Positions 10,151-19,302 of a stretch of 22,577 nt of DNA are shown here, one piece after another. How positions within the stretch are numbered: the first letter of the stretch is position 1; each line of letters opens with the position of its first letter. The stretch comes from Hypsibius dujardini (lineage: Eukaryota; Tardigrada; Eutardigrada; Parachela; Hypsibiidae), in contig LRSR01007075.1 in NCBI GenBank assembly GCA_001579985.1, forward strand, positions 1 to 22,577, written 5' to 3'. The position numbers and the translations under genes were made by a program. Under the pieces are notes generated by a model, which saw only the letters and a program-made list of their open reading frames with translations, ran no database searches and was not told the DNA's origin.

Positions 10151-10799
10151 GGTGTAGTTGATAGTATAGATTGTGTCGCAATTCTTGTGTCAGTTTTGGT
10201 ACTACGGCTCAAAAATATTTATTTAACATCATGCATTTCGGCAAATCGCATTAAATGGCCAGTAGCTTAAATATACGTCGAGAAAAAGGTAATCAGAAGA
10301 TCTTAAGATGAAAGTTCGCCCCGTGCTTTTATTTCCCCAAGCACGGAAGAACATGAATAACAAACAATTACGTCGTTTAGTTTTATCAAAGAAATCTATT
10401 GTCCGAATAAGTTTCGTTCCTCAACATTCTTTCGCTTAGATGATAAACGGCAAGACGTTTTTCTTAAAATCTAACTACTCACTGATTGTTAATATCTGGA
10501 TCAAGGCTATGCTAACTAGGAGCACAAGCTAATGCTCTTACTTCGCGCTCCCAAGCGCCACAAATATTATTTTAGCTGCCTTATGATTACCTATATTTAA
10601 AAACAGTCGAACTGATTTCATACCTTTTGAGCGACCCTGGTCTGCATTGGATTCGTTCCGAAATGTATCGTAGTATTGTGTCTGTGTTCATATCTGTGTC
10701 TAAGTGTCATATCTAAGTTCTGTCAGGGGTCAGCCACCTTGTCCATGTCTGTTGCCTAGTTCTGGGTTTGTAGCTTTGGTTGTAACTGTTTTTCTGTCT

Positions 10800-10885
10800 A
10801 GGCCTAAAATGTCTTTGTTTGGATCTTTGTCTGGATTTTTGTCTGGGTCTGGATCTGGGTTTGTGTCTGTGTCCGTGTGTTATGA
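10800..10885 (+). repeat. GTCT-rich degenerate minisatellite
   Basis: Units of the type tctgg(a/g)ttttgtctg and gtgtctgtgtc repeat through this stretch. The open minus-strand frame it creates (QTQTQIQT-like) is only a by-product of the repeat. Confidence 0.8.
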
Positions 10886-12150
10886 CAGATTGATAGGATG
10901 GTCTTTAGGAATACAGAAAATAGGATAAACGTGTTATGATGATGCTCTATGCGGAAAGGTTGCATTCCGCTATGCGCTGTATAGCTTAGACTTTTCACGG
11001 CGCATTTGTGATCAATTGATGAGCTATGTCCAAGCATAATTAGCAATATATGGCCGGAAAACGTCCAAATATAAGGAACGACTCTCAATGCGCACGTTGA
11101 TGATGAACTACGTCTCAAAACGGTGTAATGTTAACTGAAAAAATGGAAAGGAAGCCAGAAATATGGAAGGTGATGGAAAGGAGCACGGCGATTGAAAGAA
11201 TGGAAGTAATGGCTGACCGGTAAAAGTACAGATGGAAGGTCAAGCGGACGGACAAATTACAAATAAATAGACGAATGGAAACGGCTTCCAGAATAAAATC
11301 CCATGCGGAGGACGAAGAGACAAGCTGACAGGCAATACGACATATTGGAGTACAGAGAGACATCCACCCTAGTACACATGAAAAATTAAGTACGAAAAGT
11401 CGTACGAAAAGTCAAATTTTTACACAAATTATACGCCATTCCGCACACAATTTGTGAGATCGTTCTTAGGGCGTGTGACCACTCTTTTTATCCGTCTAAA
11501 TTTATGTAAAGCGATTTGTGTGGGCGTTCAAAATTTATACGCCTTATTCATTCTTATTCGAAATGCGAGCAGACTAAACGTTTTTAGGAATAAATGACAG
11601 AATAAAGGTCTGTGCAGGGTGCCCAAGGTTTGGCATCTTGTGGGACGCAGTGGTGGGATTTCTAATTATTTTACAATACGGCGAAATATGTGTCCAAAAA
11701 TAGTTCTGAAACAGTTTTTGCATTTTCGCGAAATATTGCGAAACTTATGCTTTTACGTTTCACGGCTGTGGGAAGACTGGAAAAGTATTCAGGAGCTATT
11801 ATACCTTCGTTTATCAAGCGCCAGTAGTTAAAAGATTTGCGGGATTCGATGTTTAGCCCATCTGAACGAAACTTTTGTCAAAAATTTCTAGAATTGTATT
11901 CAAACAAACACAGGTAATGGTTTCGTAAGTCGTATGATGGAAATCCACAGGAAGATGAAGGCCTTGACTAGAACATCCATCTCCACAAAATTAAGAAGAT
12001 CTGAGCATAATTGTATGGCCATACAAAATATGTATAAAATACGCCTTACGAATTACATGAGATTTCTCTACGGATTTTTATCAGACACTATTTCTTCTGC
12101 GTAATGTTTTTAAGGACTGAAAACTGTACACATGGATTAAAATAAATGCG

Positions 12151-12201
12151 GTCGTACATAATAAGTACGGCGTAGGTTTTTTTGTGGTCGTACATAATAT
12201 G
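12151..12201 (+). repeat. Short direct repeat ggtcgtacataata
   Basis: The 14-mer ggtcgtacataata occurs twice, about 35 bp apart, in an AT-rich setting. No further structure was seen. Confidence 0.7.
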
Positions 12202-12714
12202 CATGATATAAGCTGCTGTTTCTACGTACAAATTTAAGGTGACAATTCGTCCTTAATGTGTAGGGAAAAAAACTTTTCGTACGCCAGATGTGTACTAGGG
12301 CCAAGCAATGAACGGACGGTCCAGTCGTCGGTAGGGCAAACAAATGATCGAACGGAAAGACAGGTGCATGGACTGAAGAAACACCCATGGGACATTGTCA
12401 AAGTTTGCGGACAGAGCGCAAGGTTCCAAAACAAACGCGTATACGGAGAAACGGATGGGTAACCACAATCAGAAGGTCATATAATCAATGGAATAACGGG
12501 AGTACACATTCATATATGAAAGGCAGATGGATTATCAAGTTAGCGAGAGCAAAGCCCGAGCTTAACTTACATTGAAGGATGCACAAACATAGAACGTTGA
12601 GCGACTTCCTTTGAGAATACCAATCACAATTCAAGCCCGGGCCTTACCCTCGCCCGCTGGACTCGTTCTTCGTCTTGGTGGCGAGTTACCAGTAATTTTT
12701 TTAGATTTTTTTAG

Positions 12715-12925
12715 TCCGTTTGTCCATCCTTCCCTCCCTCAGTTCTTCTGCTCTTCCGTTCTTCACTCACTCTGTCCATCCATCTCTCCTTTCGTTTTAC
12801 CCTTTGTATGTCATTTCTTACGTTCGCTCTGCCGGCCGCCATTCTGTCAGTTCGGCTTTTTGTCCGTCCGTCCGTTCATCCATTGATCCGTTTGTTTATC
12901 GGTCTGTCCGTCCGTCACTTTGTTA
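12715..12925 (+). repeat. Pyrimidine-rich tccg/tcca/tctg degenerate tetranucleotide tract
   Basis: Units of tccg, tcca and tctg dominate, for example tccgtccgtccgttcatccatt and ctgtccgtccgtc. The Ser/Pro/Val-rich open frames here come from base composition and are not taken as genes. A shorter purine-rich counterpart (aatgaacggacgg) lies at about 12305-12320 in the opposite orientation. Confidence 0.75.
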
Positions 12926-14220
12926 GCGTGACTAAATGGCAATCAGGCTGTACCGGCGGTCCTGGTTCCGCCTATTTTTCATTTATTGCTGGAAACCTGA
13001 TTCCTGATTAACCTGATATTAACCTGATTCCTTTACCAATCCTATGGCAGCCTGTTCTTCAGTCTATTAGAACGTGTTTCTCTCAGGGAGCCTCCTCATC
13101 TCGCAGTCACAACCGTTAGTATTTCTGTGTCTGTCAGTTACAATGTTTTTAGCATACGCCTAGTGTTTCAGTTTAGATCTGTTCCTCGCGAGCCCAACAT
13201 TTCATTTTTCTACCGCTGCCTTTTCGTTCACCAGTACACCCGGCATTGAATCCGTCAGCCCCTCCGCGAATTGAAGATCCTTCCATCTGCCAGCGTATTA
13301 TTTTTAATAATTGTTTTAATGTTTTATAAATTTACTGAGATCAAAATTTTCTATTTCCTATATTTAGTTTTTTGTTTCTATCAATTTGTTAATCTCTTGT
13401 GATTTCGGTAATTGCACGATCCGTATACACGATAGAAAAGCGGCCTGAATGGTGCAGAGAAGTCCAGATCGTAGATGGTTTTACCAGATGGTGGATATTC
13501 TGCCACGATTACAAGCGGCCAGCGGACATGTTAGAGTAAGGTCTCACGGAACGGTCAATCAGGGTTAGACAGATCTATGCGGATCTTAGTCGCTCAGTTC
13601 GGATTTGTGGAGGTCGGTTCAGATGACTCTCAGCCTAAAGCAAATGCTCTATTAGACAAGCTTTGTAGAGCTTTTAAGCGGTGGCATTGATGACGACTGA
13701 GAAAAAGCGGTTTAAAGTTGTCCAAAAATCATTCCTTAACCCGGTATGGAGAATACCTGTTAGGCCAGTACATTTACAGCCAGAAAGTCTGGGGGAATTC
13801 TGTCCATAACGTCAAATCGGCCATATAATGCCTGTGAGGACAGAATGTCGATTGACAAAACGTCAATTTGCCGATGACCAGCTACGTAGTGATAATTAAT
13901 ATCAAGCGACGGGACACAGTTTACAGTGGCACGATGATATACAAATGGGTTATTGATGCGATGATTCGCTCTTTTGGAGTTTCATTGGTTCCAACGGTAC
14001 AGTTGTTCGATATCTTGCGAAATAATAGGTGACTCGGCCTTCCTAATCTCCTTCGTCACTTATTAGGACCCCCCCCCGCATCTGGCTATGTTTAGCTGCA
14101 GGCGTCGATGAGCGCCGCTTAAGGCGCCCCTGTCTGGATGGTTGAGGATGGTCGACTGGCTGAGACCTGAGATGAGACAAGCGAATACTGCGCTATTTTC
14201 GCGCGCGCACTCTGTCTCAT

Positions 14221-14560
14221 GCTGTGTGATACTACGGCTAGCTACAGGTCGCTGCGGCATGCTACGTTTTCTTAGGGCTAACTATGTGGTGCTACGGCAT
14301 GCTATGTAATGCCACGGCATACTACATCGTTCAAACCTAGTGATATGGCGTGCAGCGGTGCCACGGCATGCTATGGAATTCTTTGTGGTGTTACTTACAG
14401 GTATGTGCTGCGATGGCACGTTACGGCGGGCAACGGTTTGCTTCGGCGTATCATGATTTACCACCGGAAACTATGATGTTTTGAGAAGCTATTGCATTCT
14501 ACGTTTTAAGATCTGCGACCCTCGCCTAAATTTTTTCAATGGTTTACGAAGTCGCCCGTA
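14221..14560 (+). repeat. Long inverted repeat, right arm, with expanded ggcatgctatg-type subrepeats
   Basis: This arm matches the reverse complement of 9951-10150 but is about 140 bp longer, because units like tgctacggcatgctatg and tgccacggcatactac are repeated more often around 14240-14420. Shared blocks include ggcgggcaacggtttgcttcggcg and aagctattgcattctacg. The variable number of internal units is typical of transposon sub-terminal repeats or a young minisatellite. Confidence 0.75.
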
Positions 14561-14575
14561 CCTAAACTTGGATAA

Positions 14576-15067
14576 CGCTTAATTCTTGTTTGTACCAGAT
14601 TTCCCACCTAACCAGTTAATTGTTTCAAATAAAATTTGGAATCACTTGATACGACGACTCTCCCGTTCACTTCCGGCGTTGACCAAATGAAGCAAGCTAT
14701 TATTTTTACTTATACACTACTTCTGCTTGATTAGTGGGTTTTTTTGTGTTCTCGGCTTGTGAGACAGCAAAACGTCATGTCAATTCAATCAACAATCAAT
14801 CCACACAATTGTAAAAAATGAGGTTTTCATTTGGCAAACCCCACAAGCTCCAATCAAACGTTTTCATAATTTGTTGGTTTGCAACATGACCTGAACTTTA
14901 TCCAGCAAATTTTCGTTAATTAGAAAAATTGAAACCAGTACACGCGGTTTCTAGCGTTACCCTCAAGGTTGAGTAAATGTTTGTGGTGGTTACCCTGTAG
15001 TTCGGTCATTTTTTATATTTCAGGTAGATGGCTATGGAGGCTGAGCTCTCTGGTTGTCTTAGGGATT
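14576..15067 (+). repeat. Diverged copy of the Fringe-like gene's 3' flank
   Basis: Blocks at 14576-14603 and 15001-15067 match 7986-8013 and 8135-8200 in the same order. The preceding bases (gtacctaaacttggataacgctt) also loosely resemble the end of the last coding exon at 7965-7990. No open coding exon remains in front of it. It is either a relic of a lost gene copy or a shared interspersed repeat. Confidence 0.5.
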
Positions 15068-15308
15068 TGAGAAGCAGGGTCCCTGGGGGGAGGGAAAGCT
15101 GAATTTGCTGTATTGTTTACTTTGATATCAATTGTGTGGTTTAAGAGGGTTGTTGTGCAACTACCTCGCTTATCGCAGTAGTTGATCTCCGATGTTTTTT
15201 AAATAACCATCATACTTGGTGCACTATATTGCCAAGCATTTCGAAAAATTGGCGTCTAATCAAATGGAGATCCACCCAAAAATCCCCCATCCAAATTGCA
15301 AAGGCACA

Positions 15309-15636
15309 CTAGTTATTACATGACATCATGGACGCGAGGTGACAAATATGGTTCAGTATAAAAGAAACATCCTTTTCTTTTGCCCGAGGCCCGAGATGAA
15401 TCCCATCTAAACTGTCTTGTAAGCTGTACGCCGTCTCATATGATTTCCAGTAAGAGACTGGTGCCACATGAGAGCTGATGAGAGCAGTTTCCACAACTTT
15501 ATTATATTCCCGCATGTTCTCGTTTGTAACGCCCAGATAGTTGATGCAGCTAGCGTCCAGCGGTGTCTGGGGAGCCCATACTAATGGAGTGGTCAGCCCG
15601 CTTCTTTGCAATACGGATAAAAACTTCAGGAACAAT
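15309..15636 (-). pseudogene. Second CASD1-like PC-esterase: isolated last exon
   Basis: The minus-strand exon begins after the same ctag|attgttcctgaa acceptor and in the same phase as exon 3 of the gene at 2069-4693, and ends with TAG. It encodes LFLKFLSVLQRSGL, WAPQTPLD, LGVTNENMREYN and DGIHLGPRAKEKDVSF, about 70 percent identical to its paralogue, so the catalytic Asp and His codons (15396-15407) are intact. The exon carrying the GDS nucleophile motif is not found between here and the next gene. Either this is a gene fragment left by duplication, the first exons are unrecognisable or far away, or it has joined another first exon (see findings). The frame is undamaged, so pseudogene status is a judgement from missing exons, not from lesions. 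Confidence 0.6.
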
Positions 15637-15794
15637 CTAGGATCGTTAAATAAGCGTTGTTACGTCGGGTCACCCAGTGATTATTATTTCGAGTCTTAAC
15701 AAAGTTCACTAGTATTACACTTATATTACAAGTGAGAATTCTTGCCAGTGTTTATTGAAAACATCATCACCCTATCTAATTAATCCACCTGCCT

Positions 15795-15985
15795 TATAAT
15801 TACACTTACATACCTCTACATATATACCTATACCTATATACCTATGCCTATACCTATACTTATACCTATATCTATATCTATATCTATATCTATATACTTA
15901 TCCTTATATACTAATATACCTATATTTTTATAATTATACTTATATATTTATATTTATACAATTATATACTTAATTAAGGTCCATA
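15795..15985. repeat. (TATACC)n / tatatctatacc microsatellite
   Basis: Repeats of tacctata and tatctata with slippage variants (tatatctatatc) fill this stretch, grading into ttatatattta at the right. Confidence 0.9.
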
Positions 15986-16039
15986 GCCGAGGGCCAGAAC
16001 ACTGTATTCTAAGCTAAAACTCGTTTTAGCCAAGTATGA

Positions 16040-16100
16040 ATGTCTGACTGTTGTCTGTCTGTCTGTGTGTCTGATTGATTGTATCTCTCTGTCTGTCCAT
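16040..16100 (+). repeat. TGTCTG-type microsatellite
   Basis: Short run of tgtctgtctgtctg with interruptions; the same motif class recurs at 10800 and 22177. Confidence 0.8.
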
Positions 16101-16230
16101 CCAATCTGCATCGATGCTACTGTTAACGCAGCTGGATCTGATAGGCGAAACAGTGCTCAGAAAGATTGTGTTTTTGAAAATTAAGAAAAAAATCAAAATT
16201 CAAATTAGAAAAATTGATTTATTAAGTAAA

Positions 16231-16561
16231 GTTTAGCATTCTGCGGGGCAGCAAAGCGTGCCGAATATTATGCATATTCCAACCAACAATTTTCAGAACG
16301 TCAACTCATTTTCTAGATTTACTAGAGGCTCTGAGCCAAACCTAAAAAATAAACAGAGGGTGTGCGTATGCCATTATTGAGTTCGAGTCTCCCAGAAAGT
16401 TTTGTCAGCCATTTTCTAGACTTTAGGTAGAACCTTTCTCTTCCGTTTGTGATCACATGAACAGGCTTGGGGACAAAAACATCTGGAGATAGTGTCGTTT
16501 CTAATGGCAGAGAAGTACTAGTTCTACTGTAGGTCTGTTTCAACGTCACTGCCGAACCCGG
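16231..16561 (-). mobile_element. Diverged copy of the TA-flanked inverted-repeat element of 20429-21370
   Basis: Its right end reads, on the minus strand, taCCGGGTTCGGCAgtgacgttgaaaca, matching the terminal repeat of the intronic element at 20429-21370 and also flanked by TA (16562-16563). Similarity continues inward for about 200 bp; the best blocks are (g/t)aatggc(t/a)gaca and aataatggc near 16370-16425. A weaker similarity (cggggcagcaaagcg) near 16240 suggests more of the element. The opposite terminal repeat is not found, so this copy is truncated or decayed. Confidence 0.55.
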
Positions 16562-17332
16562 TACCAATTAAGGTAAGCAAGCATAATCTATTTCTTTTGG
16601 ATGAGCATTTATTTTGTTGCAATAATTGAAAAACCAAATTCGATGGGGCTGCCACTGACTACTTGTAAATGCTTTGATATACGTAGGATTTTTGAACTTT
16701 GGTCATACACCACGTGCCCACATAGGCAGATTTTGCAACGAAAAAATGTTAGTGAGTTTCATGAATCGCAGCAGAAAAACAGCGATATTCGAAAGCATTG
16801 CTGAACTCTAATCAAGACTGGAGAGAACGGCTTCTTATAAGCATCTTATAAGCAGTTTTCGCACGGACGAAAAATCTTATCCGCAAACATTTTGCAGGGA
16901 GATTTTTGGTCGACGAAAGATAGAAGAGTTGGGACATTTGAAGACAATAAATGGACAATGGCTACCGAAAACCAATTTTGAAATCTAAAATAATTTTTTT
17001 GACATAAAAAATAAGGCTGTGGAGGTATAGGTGGAGGAGGGACCTTGTACATAAACTGGACAATCCTTGTACCATCGCAATATACTGATGAAGCGGTACA
17101 TCCGGTTTTAATTAACCCAATATCCTGCTTCGTGCTTCTCTCGCTAAAATAAGAGAAACAATGAGTTCTAGCTTTCGACTTTGATGATTTCTGCGAAAAC
17201 TTGGCTTGGCCTAAAAACTATGCCGAATGAAAACCATTATGTGGGTTGAAGTAAGCACTAAGGAGTGTGCCCACCTGGTGGCGAGTCTCCTATTGCCTGA
17301 TTATCGTGTCTAGTTTCTGCGTTACGATATCC

Positions 17333-17651
17333 CGATTGCATAAGACCGGTTTTGTGTGCTTTATACGGGTATCGGTTCGGTCAGGAACTTCTGCCTTTCA
17401 CTTCGCGCAGTAGAGAAATTTCTGGTTTCACTTTTGGAGCTGACAAAACTTCGAATCGATCGAGAAAATGTAACAGAGAGAAGCGAAGACGCATTGGTCA
17501 ATGGTGATACTAGTGCCAGTGCATTGGTCTTGATTTCTAGCGCCTCCGGGGACTTTCGTGTGGTCAGCACATCAGCTGCTCTGGTCAACCGACCCGTACT
17601 TGGAAAACGTGATCTTCAAGTCAGATAAGTACCTTTCGGAAAAAAAACACC
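17333..17651 (+). repeat. Dispersed direct repeat, copy 2
   Basis: This is the second copy of the repeat at 9329-9654, in the same orientation, about 8.0 kb away. Flanking sequences differ outside the stated limits. Relative to the other copy it lacks 6 bp; both copies keep an open minus-strand frame of about 65-75 codons, but without any family resemblance. Confidence 0.85.
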
Positions 17652-17985
17652 AATCAAACAACGTGTAGTCTTATTTGACAAACCACACCAAATCAAAAGT
17701 TTGCAAGTGACCTGAAAGCAGCTGTACTGCACCAATAAACGGTTAATTTACTTTAGCAATGACGCTGAACGGAAGGATGTTGATTAAATTATGTTAGCAA
17801 AAGGAACGCTTACAGAAAACAGTATAGTCATTCCTCAGACTCGACTTCAGCAGGCAGTCACATAATGCAGCCAGGCAGCCGCGTGGGCCTCCTTATTACA
17901 GTACATTTACCGATAATAATAAATACAACATTGCAAAAGCCCTTGCAAACCTTTTGGCTTCTTTGAGCTCCAAAAATGGTCTTAC

Positions 17986-18317
17986 AACAAATTTGTTACG
18001 TTGAAAAACGAGGCGCGACGACGCATCAGATTTTTCACCGAGGCAGGATCACAAAAATTGTATAGATGACAGGGTACGTTCTGAAGGAAATTCCTAATCC
18101 ATTTGCGATATATCACCTCTGATCGCTTGGATGGTATGTTGTAGTAGGCTGTTACAACCGTCACCGTTCTGTCCAGCCGCACGCGAACGTCTGCCTCGGA
18201 CTTAAGATGGACGTAGGGCGAGTTATTCACGTCTATTAGGCTCAATATGGCTAAAATACACGACAATATCAGAATATATATCCAAATGAACAATCTTCGT
18301 GATCGTGTTGAAAGCAT
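17986..18317 (-). CDS. HtrL/YibB-like protein, first exon only (110 codons)
   Basis: The exon runs from ATG at 18317 (A at -3) to a good donor tt|gtaaga, ending in phase 2. It encodes a short basic start, a membrane segment at about residues 9-28, a stem, then TVVTAYYNIPSKRS (53-66), YRKWIRNFL, and a Cys/Asp segment (NFCD). This matches the opening of the HtrL_YibB domain, a putative glycosyltransferase-like family named from a bacterial lipopolysaccharide locus and present in many invertebrates; its reaction is not established. The type II layout suggests Golgi residence. The later part of the domain is not visible to the left within the window, so the gene is either truncated, has distant exons, or splices to something else. 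Family call is moderate to good. Confidence 0.65.
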
Positions 18318-19302
18318 AATGAAACTGACTGACTAGAAAAAAATACAACACAACAAATACTAAAATAACACGCTGAAGTAATGAATAATCTATTACAGCA
18401 TCAAAGACACTAAACGTCTGTTTTATGCAGTGATTTTTTTGTGGGAAAAACACATCAGCCATAAAGTATCTTATTCAAGAACGGCGATGTCTTGTCGACA
18501 GTGATCTGTTGTTAGTGATCTGCTGATCTTTCAATTTTTTCTTATGCCATCGATGGCCAGATGTAACGTCGTGGAAAGGGTTGGTCTGAGCCTCGAATCG
18601 CAAAACGTTTGACAATACTTCAGCTCGCCAGTAGATGTAGTGGACATAACTACACTGTAACTGATTCCTAATAGTTACAAAACTATCATTCCGCTAATGT
18701 GGTGCTAAATGAACTTCTTCCTTTTTGGAATGATTTTCACAAAACATCTGTTTTAAATATGAATCTAGATGCTTTGAGAGTATCAAAGCGACTAACGAAA
18801 ACTAACCGCTAACGAAACAATCTAAAACTCGCTCAAGAAATCGAATGTGACCGGAAAATCTATCAAGTGTATGCTGCCCGGGACTCAGAGAGTTAAAAAA
18901 AGTCTGAATACTCATGTTTCTAGACAAATTCCTGAGATTTCCTCTGGTGCATAGTGGTGGTGTCATGGGGAGGGTGGCTGAAATTTAAAGTTGGATAGTA
19001 TTCGTGGCGGATCTTCGTAAATACTCTCAGGTCCCAAGCGGCCTGGTAATTCAGTTCTTTTTACGGGCTCATGTTTCAGAGGAAGAAAACAAGGGAGTAC
19101 AATCCACTGCTGTCGGGTGTGCGGACTTTCCTGTTAAGAATTCATTTTGGGAAATGTTTTATTGAAAAGATTTATAAAATTTCTTTGCCAATCGTGGGCT
19201 CCCACGAATGTGTTGAGCAGACGAAATCTGTAATAAAAAACAGCAACATCGTACTGTAAAAGTTGCAATTGGACAATAAAATAGAAGACAACGGAAAACC
19301 CC
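18318..19302. other. Intergenic spacer, nothing recognised apart from a 3' UTR signal
   Basis: The stretch lies between the first exon of the HtrL-like gene and the last exon of the second Fringe-like gene, both on the minus strand. It should hold the promoter of the former and the 3' UTR of the latter. No coding exon or clear repeat was seen. Confidence 0.55.
19158..19163 (-). promoter_or_regulatory. Candidate polyadenylation signal of the second Fringe-like gene
   Basis: AATAAA on the minus strand, about 140 nt after the TGA at 19303-19305. Confidence 0.45.

Larger units (their letters stand above)
7982..15308. other. 7.3 kb gene-poor, repeat-rich region
   Basis: Neither strand contains an exon I can assign to a family, nor any transposase, reverse transcriptase or integrase motif. 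Contents are repeat pieces (listed separately), low-complexity tracts (ATTGA-rich 8531-8630, G-rich 8756-8783, GTCT-rich 10800-10885, purine-rich 11130-11330, tccg/tcca-rich 12715-12925) and plain sequence. One possible signal-anchor exon at 9856 is listed with low confidence. Confidence 0.6.
15637..17985. other. Spacer holding microsatellites and element fragments
   Basis: I searched both strands for the missing PC-esterase nucleophile exon and for the rest of the HtrL-like domain and found neither. The stretch holds the tacctata tract, a tgtctg tract (16040-16100), an element fragment (16231-16561) and the second copy of the 320 bp direct repeat. Confidence 0.55.

Noticed and set aside
10804-11118. 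Minus-strand frame ending in Gln-Thr repeats
   Set aside because: The QT pattern is the translation of a gtct-type microsatellite.
12611-13011. Overlapping Ser/Pro-rich open frames
   Set aside because: They follow from a tccg/tcca pyrimidine repeat; no domain, start context or splice logic supports a gene.
16322-16567. Minus-strand frame containing PGSAVTLKQT, resembling PGSAMLLRQT after the DDD exon of the second Fringe-like gene
   Set aside because: In both places these residues lie beyond the splice donor, inside the TA-flanked element; the similarity is between element copies, not exons.
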